From contig OAPG01000018.1 of NCBI GenBank assembly GCA_900208305.1, forward strand, positions 434,001-498,000: a DNA stretch of 64,000 nt, given 5' to 3'. Of the stretch, positions 42,910 through 52,261 are shown piece after piece; the stretch's first letter is position 1, and each line of letters opens with the position of its first letter. The notes under the pieces are model-generated. The model did not search any database and was not told the origin of the DNA. It saw only the letters and a list, made by a program, of their open reading frames with translations. A program made the position numbers and the translations under genes. The DNA comes from Melanopsichium pennsylvanicum (Eukaryota; Basidiomycota; Ustilaginomycetes; Ustilaginales).

Positions 42910-43319
42910 GTTTGTAGCAATCTTGACAGCGATTGAAAACAAGGACAAGTGTCAATATGAGAAGGTAAAGGTAAAGGTAAGAAGAAGGATGGTTGGTGCA
43001 TTTGAGGTTTGAATTTCAGGTTTGAATTTCTTTTATCTCGACAACAACCAACGGCAATAGTGTGAGTATGTATTTGGCATGTGACAGCCTCGGAAAACTG
43101 AATGAGACCCTAAAAAAAGTATATATTGTACATATGTAAGTTGCGATAAACTTTAGCTTTTTTTATTCTTTTTATTCTTTTTACGCTGTAAATTTGATTC
43201 TTAAAATAAAGTTTTCTTACCAAATTTTGTTCACAATTGCCAATCACCTCGTCGACACTTAACTTGCATTCTCGCAGTCACCATCAACTTCAGATCTGAG
43301 CTGCTTGATCAAGCTTAAC
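42910..43319. promoter_or_regulatory. Divergent promoter, GTR2 and POP3-like genes
   Basis: 410 bp, AT-rich. It contains a perfect 13-bp tandem duplication (43005-43030, AGGTTTGAATTTC twice) and a TATATATT word near 43120. No RNA gene seen. Confidence 0.5.
43005..43030. repeat. 13-bp tandem duplication
   Basis: Two adjacent perfect copies of AGGTTTGAATTTC about 100 bp upstream of GTR2. Confidence 0.95.
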
Positions 43320-44909
43320 ATGGCACCCAACATCAACACCAAGCCAAACATACACAATACTAACACCATTCGAGCTGCTTCTCGCAACAAACAACGCTCC
43401 AAAGCATCCTCTTCAAACCATTCCACATCCTCTCCTTTTGGCTCTTCCACCTCTGCTTCTCTTGCATCCTCACTCAATTCGCTCTTTTCTCCGCAACCAC
43501 ATGCCAAAGATGCTGCTCTGGCAAGCTTGTTGGCAACCAGCTCAAACCCGCCCGTGAAACTTGGTGGTTTTGGGGGTACTGGGTTGGCTGCTTTTGGCTC
43601 CTTTGGTGGTCAACACGCCAATTCGACCGTGCCCAGATCTCTTGATGAAAAGCTAAAAGAAAGGCGCAACAAGCATAATGCATCGATTCCACTTTCGGCG
43701 TTCTCTGACGCTGCTTCTTCTGTGAGCGCCAAAGCAGCTGCGGACGTTGCGCAATCAGTTGCATCAGGCAGCAAAACAGCAACAAAACACTCTGCAACCA
43801 AGCAGCTATACCGTTCCCAAATCTCAACACCACATGCACCAGAATCTTGCACAAAACCAACCCAAAAGCCTATCATACCCAATGTCCCACCCAACAGGAA
43901 ACCAGTTTTTCGACCCGTGCTAGCTTCTTCCACCGCCGTTTCTTGGCCTGAAATGCCCGTCGCTGGATCCAAGACAGTGCTTCATACTTTGCTAGAAACG
44001 CTTTCACAACCCTCGATTCAAGATGCTTTACATCGAGATTTTGGACGACGATCACGCGCTTCTCCTTCCACCTCAAAAACCAACAAGCTAGTCCAGCAAG
44101 GGAGTTCGATCCAAGTGGATGCTCAAACGGGATCTAATGAGCTTGCTCCAGTACAAATGCTAGCAGGGATCAATAGCATCACTCGCGCTATCGAAGCCAA
44201 CATCGCTACGGACCTAGAGCAACTCGGTATTAAACCAAAGGACGAAACAAACGTGGTAGATGTTTCTGCAAACAAAATCAAGGTGGTATTTGTGTGCAGA
44301 CATGATGTACCCAATCCATCGCTCGTCTCGCATTTACCCATGTTGGTTACTGCTCGTAATGCTGTTCTTTCCGCAACCACCACTACTCATCTTGATAATC
44401 AAGCGATGGATTTGGCATCAGAAGACGGAGGTGTTTTGCTCTTTGCATTACCTTATGGATCAGAACCTGTATTGGCAAAAGCACTTGGTTTGCCACATGC
44501 ATCCACTTTGGCGCTCACAACCGCATTTCCGAATCAACTTTTGAAAATTTTATTAATTGCCATACAGAGAGAGACTGGTTGCATTTCTCAACTTCGAGCA
44601 GAATGGTTGGAAACTGTTCTACGTACAGCAAGATCATTTGCCTCAACATCATCATCATTGTTGTTATTGGGAATTGGAGAAGAAGGGTTGAAAGGGGTAA
44701 CGAATTTACCAACTAGGATTAAACTGTTGAGAACTACTCAAGTGATGGATTTGAACGGTTGTAAAGCAAACAAAAGGTCCAAACGTAAACAAAGATCGCT
44801 CAATTGGAAGAAGAAAAAATCTTCTTTACAACATAGGATCAAAGTTTTAATCGCCCAACTCAAGTATGAGAAGAAGAAGAAGAAGAAAAAAACTCCAGAT
44901 TCAATCTAA
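43320..44909 (+). CDS. RNase P/MRP subunit Pop3-like protein
   Basis: Pop3 is a small L7Ae-like protein of RNase P and RNase MRP (tRNA 5' and rRNA processing). The 529-residue reading from the ATG at 43320 has a Ser/Thr-rich first 200 residues. A core then contains KPVFRPVLASSTAVSWPEMP, a helix with LLETLSQP, then IKVVFVCRHDVPNPSLVSHLPMLV and LLFALPYGSEPVLAKALGLPH. The pair of a strand ending in CRHD-P and an L-x-x-LP-x-GSE block followed by A-L-G resembles the Pop3 family and the L7Ae fold. The C-terminus is Lys-rich (KYEKKKKKKK). It is much longer than yeast Pop3, so the assignment is by pattern and moderately sure. The gene converges on the oxysterol-binding protein gene. Confidence 0.65.
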   Translation: MAPNINTKPNIHNTNTIRAASRNKQRSKASSSNHSTSSPFGSSTSASLASSLNSLFSPQPHAKDAALASLLATSSNPPVKLGGFGGTGLAAFGSFGGQHANSTVPRSLDEKLKERRNKHNASIPLSAFSDAASSVSAKAAADVAQSVASGSKTATKHSATKQLYRSQISTPHAPESCTKPTQKPIIPNVPPNRKPVFRPVLASSTAVSWPEMPVAGSKTVLHTLLETLSQPSIQDALHRDFGRRSRASPSTSKTNKLVQQGSSIQVDAQTGSNELAPVQMLAGINSITRAIEANIATDLEQLGIKPKDETNVVDVSANKIKVVFVCRHDVPNPSLVSHLPMLVTARNAVLSATTTTHLDNQAMDLASEDGGVLLFALPYGSEPVLAKALGLPHASTLALTTAFPNQLLKILLIAIQRETGCISQLRAEWLETVLRTARSFASTSSSLLLLGIGEEGLKGVTNLPTRIKLLRTTQVMDLNGCKANKRSKRKQRSLNWKKKKSSLQHRIKVLIAQLKYEKKKKKKKTPDSI

Positions 44910-45127
44910 TACAAAACGTCCGCCCAAGTCATATCGTAAATTTATACATGAGAAGAGACAGGTGTGCAAAAGCGAGCTTTAAAGCAGTTGGTATCGATTC
45001 TGATTTTGATTCTCAATTCTCTGCATCTTGAAAGTGTTCGTTGTCATCATCATCCGCGTCCTGATTTACCTTTTTCCTTACCAACCTTCCCCACCTTGTT
45101 ACTGCTGTTTATTCTCTTACCCCACGC
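44910..45127. other. Short convergent gap, POP3-like and OSBP genes
   Basis: 218 bp between stop codons with no distinct element. Confidence 0.5.
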
Positions 45128-46828
45128 TCACTCATACCCAACCAACTCATACTCGCTATCAATCGCAATCCTCCCTTCTTCTGTCAATTTTGGCCTACCA
45201 TCCGAAATATCAGCATCAAAGAACCTAGGCACAAACGTCTCTCCCTTCCTCTTCCTCTCTGCCGCCGTGTTCCTCTGCTTCTGTTCAATCTCTTGCTTAT
45301 TCTTTGTGGCCTCACTGTACTTTTTCGCCAAAATCGCATTGGTCACCGGTTCCCAAATCCTCCTACTCTCCATCTCTTCCTGTGACGCCAACGGCCTCAC
45401 CGCCTTGACAAGTGGATCCACATCATTCACATTAAGCAGTAACCTCGATTCCTTATCCCCCTTCCTCTTGTATGTAATCTTACCCTTCCAACATCCTTCA
45501 AACGTTGCCAAAATCTTGTCCTGAGGCACTTGTTTCACCGAAACATACTCTTCCGGATCATCATTACGTCCATACGCATAAATGGCACCTTCGAGCGCAT
45601 ACTTTGCCTTTGTGATCCAACTCTCATCCTTGTACTCTACAATCGCTCGCAATCGCGTCCCGTCGTCTCCTTCCCCCTTGTCGCTCTTACCACCTCGACA
45701 TGTGACGTAGAGATTGTCGCAAATGGCAACCCAAAGACTACCGCGCAACAAACCGTTGATCGAGGCGGTAGGATGAGTAATCTGATACTCTTCGCCTGCT
45801 GCACCGCACCTTGCGTTCTCAGTGAGACGCAAAAAGATACCCTGGTTCTGTTCGCCTGGAAACACCTTGACGCTCGTACCGGTGAACTTGGCTCCCAGCT
45901 GATCTACTCCGTACAACTGCACGCCCGCGTCTTTGGATTCGCAGAAGAACGAAGAGATGGGCGGATGATGGCTCACCTGTTCCGTAAGGAAGCACAGTCT
46001 CCGTTTGCCTGCACGTTGCGTGCTCGAATCCGAAATTGAAACCGAGGCGTTGTCTTGCTCCTCGCCAGCGTCGGTTGCGGTGCCTGAGGCTGAGGTTGCC
46101 GGCTGAGCTTCCGAGGTGTTGGTCTTGTCCTTCTTGCGACCGAGCAACTTGGAGAGACCCTTTTTGTTGGAACCGGTAGAGTTGGAGCTTTCCAAACTCA
46201 CACCTCGGATGGAGGCGGGTCGAGACTTGTTCTCCTGCGGTTGGACCAGTGGGGAAGGGGGAGCACTGCCCTTCTTAGCAGACATGGTTGGTGTATAGGC
46301 ATGACTGGCCACTAGAGGCAAGGGCTCCGGGTTGTCGGTCGACACAGCCTGAACGGGAAGGATGCTTGAATCGGTAAACTTGACGGGATCAAAGTCCCAA
46401 TGGCAACGAAAGTGTTCTCCCAAGATCGAGTTGTATGGTTTGCAAATCTTGCCCTTGACATACTTGAGCTCTTTGGTAAAACTGAACCGAAGCACGGCGA
46501 GCATACGGTCCAAGGGATCATCAAGGTCGGCTACGACGGTGAAAAAGTCGCCACGATCGAGGTAGTTCCAGTATTCGAGGTTGGGTACAGGTTCGAGTAG
46601 ATTGGCAGGAAGAGATATACGGATGGCAGCAATGTCCTTGACACCGACCATGCGTTTGAGGATGCCAATGAGCGTTTTGAGTTTGCCAGAGTCGGTTTGA
46701 TCCTTGTCCGAGGCAGCGCCCAATTCTTCTTCGTCGGTCATCTGTACGGTCTCTGGTGGAGCGGCGAGGTCGTCTGGTGTGGCATCCTTGTCGGCGGTTG
46801 TCACGGGGGCATCCGAAGCTGTGGGCAT
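45128..46828 (-). CDS. Oxysterol-binding protein family member (ORD only)
   Basis: Lipid-transfer protein of the OSBP/Osh family, which moves sterol or phosphatidylserine against PI4P at membrane contact sites. The 566-residue product has no PH domain, ankyrin repeats or membrane segment. The lipid-binding domain starts near residue 50 (LKTLIGILKRMVG, ISLPANLLEPVPNLEYWNYL), with KPYNSILGEHF near 130 and the family signature EQVSHHPPISSF at about 283-294. The C-terminal part has YKDESW, LATFEGCWKGKI, RRIWEPVTNAIL and FVPRFFDADISDGRPKLTEEG. A disordered, Ser/Lys-rich insertion of about 130 residues lies between the KP-YN-LGE block and the EQVSHHPP block. The absence of accessory domains resembles Osh4 or Osh6/7 types; ligand choice cannot be read here. 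It diverges from ADA3. Confidence 0.93.
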   Translation of the reverse strand: MPTASDAPVTTADKDATPDDLAAPPETVQMTDEEELGAASDKDQTDSGKLKTLIGILKRMVGVKDIAAIRISLPANLLEPVPNLEYWNYLDRGDFFTVVADLDDPLDRMLAVLRFSFTKELKYVKGKICKPYNSILGEHFRCHWDFDPVKFTDSSILPVQAVSTDNPEPLPLVASHAYTPTMSAKKGSAPPSPLVQPQENKSRPASIRGVSLESSNSTGSNKKGLSKLLGRKKDKTNTSEAQPATSASGTATDAGEEQDNASVSISDSSTQRAGKRRLCFLTEQVSHHPPISSFFCESKDAGVQLYGVDQLGAKFTGTSVKVFPGEQNQGIFLRLTENARCGAAGEEYQITHPTASINGLLRGSLWVAICDNLYVTCRGGKSDKGEGDDGTRLRAIVEYKDESWITKAKYALEGAIYAYGRNDDPEEYVSVKQVPQDKILATFEGCWKGKITYKRKGDKESRLLLNVNDVDPLVKAVRPLASQEEMESRRIWEPVTNAILAKKYSEATKNKQEIEQKQRNTAAERKRKGETFVPRFFDADISDGRPKLTEEGRIAIDSEYELVGYE

Positions 46829-47409
46829 GTTGGCGATGTGGCTGCAAGTATTTCTGGTTCAATCCAATAGATGTATGGGGCTATTGGGAAGAAAAGTTGA
46901 ATTGAGCTGTTGATATCTTGTCGCACGCGCTAATTTGTTGAGCAGGTCGAGTGCAAGAGCGTCAAGGTCGTAAAGGAATTAAGTAAGAAGCGAGAGTGTA
47001 AGCAAAGTAGCACAAGGGGCTGGTGGGATGTCGAGTCAAGTATGAGACGCTTGTTGGTTGTGCGAATGGTAAGGACAAAGAAAGGCTGTTTGTTGAATGC
47101 GTTTGTACTGTTTGACCATGTTCAGAGTAGAGTAGAGTGCGAAATGGAAACGAGTGAGCGGTGTTTGTGCCTATAAAATTGCATAAAGTAATGGATATTG
47201 GTCGCTTGTGTTTGAAAACGTTGTGTGACGTTTTCTCACCGGGACGACAGCTCACGGACCATTCACAATCTCAGTCACAAAACAGTGTGAAACAAAGAAG
47301 CGTCTAAACCGGTTGAAATTGCTCCATTTGTTTTTTGGTCAAGAGACAGCAGAGAAAGAGAGAAGAGAGTGTGTGGAGAAAGTATGAACACTTGATTGTT
47401 CAAGTAGAT

Positions 47410-47427
47410 TTACCGTAATTTACAGTA
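47410..47427. promoter_or_regulatory. Paired TTAC-N-GTAA-type motif
   Basis: TTACCGTAA at 47410-47418 and TTACAGTA at 47420-47427, starts 10 bp apart, between the diverging OSBP and ADA3 genes. Confidence 0.45.
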
Positions 47428-47608
47428 CAGCACGAGACGATCATCATGGGCTACGCTCGACTGCCATTTGTTGCTTGCTTGCTAGATTGGTTGGCGCGGG
47501 GCAAGAAACTCTCGAGATTAGCTGAAAATGCGGCGCCGGGCTTACTGGCTGCATGGACGCAACAGTCAGACTGTGCTTCGCAATTGTATTGCGCAATAAA
47601 TTACAGTA

Positions 47609-47640
47609 CTGCTGCACTGCTGCACTGCTGCACTGCTGCA
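47609..47640. repeat. 8-bp tandem array, 4 copies
   Basis: Four perfect copies of CTGCTGCA beginning at the last bases of a TTACAGTACT motif. Confidence 0.95.
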
Positions 47641-47812
47641 CTCTTGCGTCTGGCAAGCTGTTCTGGCTGTCATTACATATCATTTTTAACAAACCAATCA
47701 GTCTCGGCAGTTCACCGGCTCAACTTGAATTTTGGTCTATTGGATCTTGTGTGTGTCGCTTGGCCCGACTGCACACTGAACCTCACGCAATCCCCAAACC
47801 CAAAACACACAT

Positions 47813-47832
47813 ACACACACACACACACACAC
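47813..47832. repeat. AC dinucleotide microsatellite
   Basis: About ten AC units in the ADA3 upstream region. Confidence 0.9.
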
Positions 47833-48398
47833 ATATGCACATACCCACGCACACGTTCTGAGCTACACATCACCTACGGCACACCACAACGCGTAATGAG
47901 AACGTGCCTCTAATCTGCATTAGTCTTTTTTTTCATTCATGTTAGTTTCCTACTGGAATTCAATTTCCATTCGGCCGATTCATTATTATTTTTTAAAAAC
48001 CCTGGAAATCGGACAATTCTCTGGCTGCCATCGGCTAACAGAACAACTGTGAACCTCGAGATCCGCGTCACGTCGGCTGTCACTTTTGGCAGTCCGTTAT
48101 TTACATTTGCCATTCCACCGCTACCACCACCACCATCATCATCATCATCATTTGCATCGTTGGAAAGCGCATCCCGGTCATCATCTGCGTCAGATTTCTG
48201 CGTAGTGTCTTGGTTGCGCTCCAACTCACGCCCATAGTCCTGTGGTGCTCCGAAATTGGACGCAAAGACGATCGCTCTAGTGTTCAAAAGCCCATTCTGG
48301 CATCCACCTCGCAACCCCTTCACTCATACCCCCGCATACACCAGCCGCTCTGTCCGCCAAACACAAGCGAGCGCGCATTCAGTACAAGCTCGTTCAGC

Positions 48399-51104
48399 AT
48401 GGGAGGCAAGGATTCCAGCCCTGCTCTGTCGAGGGCCTCGCGCGATGCAGTCACGTCGTCCTTTCCAGCCTCTCGCATCACCGGCAACACTCCATTCTAC
48501 CGTCAATTTCTTCCTGCACAACTTTCCAACATCTCGGCAAACGACCCAATACCCACCCTCGACGAACTTTCAGCGCTTGCAAAGCATCTCGGCAGAATCA
48601 AAACAGAGTCCGCTGCACGCCTCTCAAGGCTAGAATCGCGCCCGTCGGATCCATTCAGGCCCCTCTTCTTCTCTGCACCCAATGATCTCTTCAGCCCGCC
48701 TGGCCTTCCCAGTGCTGCGCTTAGCCTCTACTCGGATTCCACAAGGCAGACACCGCCCATCTCTTCTTCGTCGTCTTCACTTGTAAAGCATCACAAATCA
48801 CGAGAGCGTTCCTTCGCCTCGCCTGCACCCTCAGCCTCCGCTTCCGCCCCCAACGGCTCGTCTACCGTGGGTGCAGGTGCTTTGTCTGATAAAAACAAGG
48901 TCAAAATCAAGCGCGAAAGGGACAATGACACCGCTTCCGCCAGCTCTTCCCTCTACTCGGATGCCAGATCTCCCAACAAGCTAGGAGGCGCAGCAGGAAA
49001 GGCGAATCCGCGAAGCAAAGTAGCACGTGGACACAGCCTCGACATTGGCGGCGACGATGAGAGCATCGCATCTACCGATCCCGACTGGGGTCTTGATGAG
49101 GATTCCATCACGAGTCGACCAGGACGCACATATGCCAAGAACAAGAAGCGCAAATACAAGGATGTGGATGCTGACTCGCACGATGACGAGTCTGGATCGG
49201 AATTCGAAGCTGGAGCTCTCCTCGGCACAGCAGACTCTATGCGCGGCGCTTCGACCTCCAAGCATGTCGGCGTATCAACGACCAGTTCCGCAGCAAGGTC
49301 GGCAGTAGCGGCCGCTGCAGCAGGTGGCCCCGCTTCCCGCAGAGGTTCTGAAGTCGGTACCTCGTCTGGCGGCAATGCCACGTCCAAGATTCCTTCCATC
49401 GGAATGCGTCTGAAAGCAAACACGGGCACTGGCAGTACAGCTGCTCAAACACCACCTGGCTTTCCAAGAAAGGCCTCAGACGGAACCCAGGTCTCCACCC
49501 GGCGCAACAGCGTCTTGCCTTCTCCGTCTCCTCTGCCTTCCACGCCTCTGGCTCAGCCCACGAAGGCTGTCATGCCGCCGCCCATCATTTACCAGCCAGC
49601 GCCAGGCTGGGAGCTGCCTGCACGCACACCGAAGACCTTCATGCCCGTGCTTGAGAAGTCGCGAAAGCCGAGAGCCTACCCGACCAAGCCAAGTGAGGTC
49701 ATGGAGAATTTTGCCGACAAAGATTGGAAGGAAAAGGAGCGCGAGCGAGATCGGTTGCTGGAGCGCGAGAGTGTGGGCCCAGGTACCCCGGGCGGTCCCG
49801 GTCCCGGTCAAAGCTTGGTCAAGGAGGCTTCCACTGGCCGAAGAGGAGGCAGGGATCTGCAACAGACGCCTATCAACACGTTTTACAATTATGCAGATGC
49901 GTTCTTCAAGACGCTCACCGAAGACGATTTGGCGTGGCTTTCGCACAAGTCGGACGACCAGGAGCCATTTCAGATGCCCGTGCTCGGTCGTCACTATAGA
50001 GAGATTTGGGACGAGGAGGATGCTCTGCTAGCAAGTGGTGCCGTGGATGTGTACGGCAACCCTCTTTCAGCCCCATCGCGCTCGCCATCGATCAGCCTTG
50101 GTGTGGGGGGTGGTCTTCCGCTGGATGTTGGCGCTCTCGCAGCGGCAAGAAATGGCAAAACGGCGGATCAGAACAAGCTCGAGCCTCGAGATGAGCTTGA
50201 GATTCCACCACCACCGCATTTTCGAGTCAAACAGATGACGGATCAGCATCTCGGGTTGGAATCGCCTGCTGACGTGGATGCGCGCAGTGGACCACTGGCT
50301 GAGCGTCTGGTGGCTTCGTTGCTCCCTCCGCACAAGGAGGGGGAGGAAGAAGAGGACAAGGACCCGAACGCATCGACTACTGGGCTGGGAGGTGGGTCTC
50401 GATCGGCTCTGCCACCCACTTTGCTGGCACATGTCAACGGCTTGGCTCGAGCAGGCGATGAGGACGAAGGCGATGGTGGCGATGCAGACGGAGAAGCGGA
50501 TGTGGACTGTGCAGGCATGGTGCAGGACCTAGATATGGCGAGCTTTGAAGATCGCATCGCAAAGGAGCTCAAAGCGCTCGAAGTGCTTGGAGCGGATGAA
50601 AAGTTGGATTGGGCATCGCGTGGCGATGATGAGATCTCGACGACGCTGCGAATGGTGCAGCGCGAACTGGCGCGTCAGCAAAAGGTCAACGAGATGCGCA
50701 AAGATCGGTTGTTTGGAATTGCCAAGGATCGGATGGCGTACCAAGACTACGTACACTGTCTCAACTCGGTTGAGAAAGAGATCGAGGCTGGATGGACCAA
50801 ACGGCTGCGTCAAATCAAGGCGAGTCTGAGTAAACGCAAGAAGGGGGGTGGGCACGGTCATCATGACGACCCGTTATCTCAAGTTGCGAATGGTGTTCAG
50901 TCTGCGAGTGGTACACCTCAGCCTGGAGGTGCGGCCTATAGTGGAGTGGTGAGGCCACAGCTACCAGAAAGTTTGGTGAGTGCGATGGATCAACGACACA
51001 AGTTGCAGTATGCATTCAGGGAGTTATTCGACGAGGCTAAGCATGCTTGGCAGACGCCGAGTGAGAGCGTCTATGCCGATCTGCATTTGGAACAGGTCAA
51101 GTAA
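48399..51104 (+). CDS. NGG1: SAGA transcriptional adaptor ADA3/NGG1
   Basis: Ada3 links Gcn5 and Ada2 in the SAGA/ADA histone acetyltransferase module. The 901-residue reading starts at the ATG at 48399 (MGGKDSSPALSR); the frame is open upstream without a better start. Residues 1-480 are Ser/Pro/Ala-rich and disordered, with a Lys/Arg-rich nuclear-localisation-like KNKKRKYKD. Near 490, TPINTFYNYADAFFKTLTEDDLAWL matches the conserved Ada3 block, followed by PFQMPVLGRHYREIWDEED. The C-terminal Hat3-type domain is near 750-815 (ELARQQKVNEMRKDRLFGIA, AYQDYVHCLNSVEKEIE). The gene ends at TAA within AAGTAAGTG, which also looks like a splice donor, so a short extra 3' exon cannot be excluded. It is followed by the PP2A scaffold gene on the same strand. 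Confidence 0.9.
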   Translation: MGGKDSSPALSRASRDAVTSSFPASRITGNTPFYRQFLPAQLSNISANDPIPTLDELSALAKHLGRIKTESAARLSRLESRPSDPFRPLFFSAPNDLFSPPGLPSAALSLYSDSTRQTPPISSSSSSLVKHHKSRERSFASPAPSASASAPNGSSTVGAGALSDKNKVKIKRERDNDTASASSSLYSDARSPNKLGGAAGKANPRSKVARGHSLDIGGDDESIASTDPDWGLDEDSITSRPGRTYAKNKKRKYKDVDADSHDDESGSEFEAGALLGTADSMRGASTSKHVGVSTTSSAARSAVAAAAAGGPASRRGSEVGTSSGGNATSKIPSIGMRLKANTGTGSTAAQTPPGFPRKASDGTQVSTRRNSVLPSPSPLPSTPLAQPTKAVMPPPIIYQPAPGWELPARTPKTFMPVLEKSRKPRAYPTKPSEVMENFADKDWKEKERERDRLLERESVGPGTPGGPGPGQSLVKEASTGRRGGRDLQQTPINTFYNYADAFFKTLTEDDLAWLSHKSDDQEPFQMPVLGRHYREIWDEEDALLASGAVDVYGNPLSAPSRSPSISLGVGGGLPLDVGALAAARNGKTADQNKLEPRDELEIPPPPHFRVKQMTDQHLGLESPADVDARSGPLAERLVASLLPPHKEGEEEEDKDPNASTTGLGGGSRSALPPTLLAHVNGLARAGDEDEGDGGDADGEADVDCAGMVQDLDMASFEDRIAKELKALEVLGADEKLDWASRGDDEISTTLRMVQRELARQQKVNEMRKDRLFGIAKDRMAYQDYVHCLNSVEKEIEAGWTKRLRQIKASLSKRKKGGGHGHHDDPLSQVANGVQSASGTPQPGGAAYSGVVRPQLPESLVSAMDQRHKLQYAFRELFDEAKHAWQTPSESVYADLHLEQVK

Positions 51105-51261
51105 GTGATTCCCCAATGTATTCACACTCGAAAAAGAAAAGAGTCAGTCAGACTTTGTTACCAGATGAAAATCTTGCCATGTCAATAGGTCAAGAGAGAG
51201 ACAAAGTGTCACAAGCACGCATGGTTCAGGACTGTTCAATCTTGATTCATGGTCTATACTG

Positions 51262-51262
<1 letters not shown>

Positions 51263-51305
<43 letters not shown>
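51263..51305. repeat. GTT triplet microsatellite
   Basis: About fourteen GTT units downstream of ADA3. Confidence 0.95.
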
Positions 51306-51453
51306 TGTGTGTGTGTCTACAGTTGTTGTTCCAAAAGTTTGTTCTCCTGTTCAAGCTGATGCAGAGTGAGGACATTGTATTGCTAGGTTAGTGAGAAATG
51401 GCAGACCTTGCTTGTGAGAAACGCGTTGCTTTGCGTTGCTGTACACTATGCAA

Positions 51454-51490
51454 GCTGGCTGGCTGGCTGGCTGGCTGGCTGGGTGGCTGG
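51454..51490. repeat. GGCT tetranucleotide array
   Basis: About nine GCTG/GGCT units with one base change near the 3' end. Confidence 0.9.
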
Positions 51491-52261
51491 CGAATTGCAG
51501 AGGAATCGATCGACTTGAAAGAGAGAGACGTGACAAATTAGAATATTATTACAAGCGTGCCTTTAATTTTTTTTTCGAAAGAATCTGTATTGAAATTTTG
51601 GATTCGAGCGTATTCAACACGTCCAACGCACGGGCTTTCGGGCTTTCGGGCGTTCTGGCTGGCTAATGATGAATTGTAAGAGAGTGTCAACACTAAGGAT
51701 GCGTATCTATGATGTGCGTGTAAAAGCAAGCGCAGTAAGGAGCAATTCACGATTACAGTAACAGCAGCCTCGCTCGCATTCTCAGCCATACAACTTACAA
51801 CAGTCAAACAACAAAGAAGCCCGCAAATCCATCGCGTCAACCCCCATTTCCACCCGTTCTTTTTATCTTTCAACCTTGTTATTCACCACGATATATACTT
51901 ACCTCGACTTTCACATTGATCTTCATCGAGACGACTATTGCATCGCATTGCATCAAATCAATTTCGACTTCGACTTGACCACCGCACCACATCTCCAAAA
52001 CGCGTCCGAATTCACTCACAGCCACCAAGAGTCGTGTTCCGCATCCCTTATTGATCTGCGAGTTTGGCATCCAGCTTTCAGCTTTTCTTTGGTCAAACCA
52101 CCTTCTAGCACCCGCATCTCTCCGTTCTACTAGCTTCTTGCTCTGGATTTAATTGCAACTCTCTTGTCCACCTTCCATTGGCATTCGCATAGCATAGACC
52201 TCTCATCTGATCACCAGTCTACCCACCACTTTCACCCTTGTACACTTGACATATCACCATC

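Larger units (their letters stand above)
46829..48398. promoter_or_regulatory. Divergent region upstream of OSBP and ADA3 genes
   Basis: About 1.57 kb. It contains a paired TTAC-N-GTAA locus (47410-47427), a single TTACAGTA (47601-47608) directly followed by an 8-bp array, an AC dinucleotide run (47813-47832) and a CAC/CAT triplet run near 48128-48150. A minus-strand frame at 47937-48323 has no ATG start and no recognisable domain. Confidence 0.5.
51105..52261. promoter_or_regulatory. Tandem gap between ADA3 and PP2A scaffold genes
   Basis: About 1.16 kb. It holds a GTT triplet array (51263-51305), a GGCT tetranucleotide array (51454-51490), a TTACAGTAA site (51753-51761) about 500 bp upstream of the PP2A scaffold start, and a pyrimidine-rich leader just before 52262. 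Confidence 0.5.

Noticed and set aside
46805..46865. Minus-to-plus A-box-like TGGCGATGTGG and B-box-like GGTTCAATCC
   Set aside because: Only about 26 bp apart and the first overlaps the start codon region of the oxysterol-binding protein gene; too short for any tRNA.
47937..48323. 128-codon minus-strand frame with an acidic and Gly-rich stretch
   Set aside because: Starts with GTG rather than ATG, the acidic run comes from a CAT/CAC microsatellite, and it overlaps the ADA3 upstream region.
51104..51110. Splice-donor-like AAGTAAGTG at the ADA3 stop codon
   Set aside because: The TAA fits the expected end after the Hat3-type domain, and no downstream segment continues the family, so an extra exon is not called.
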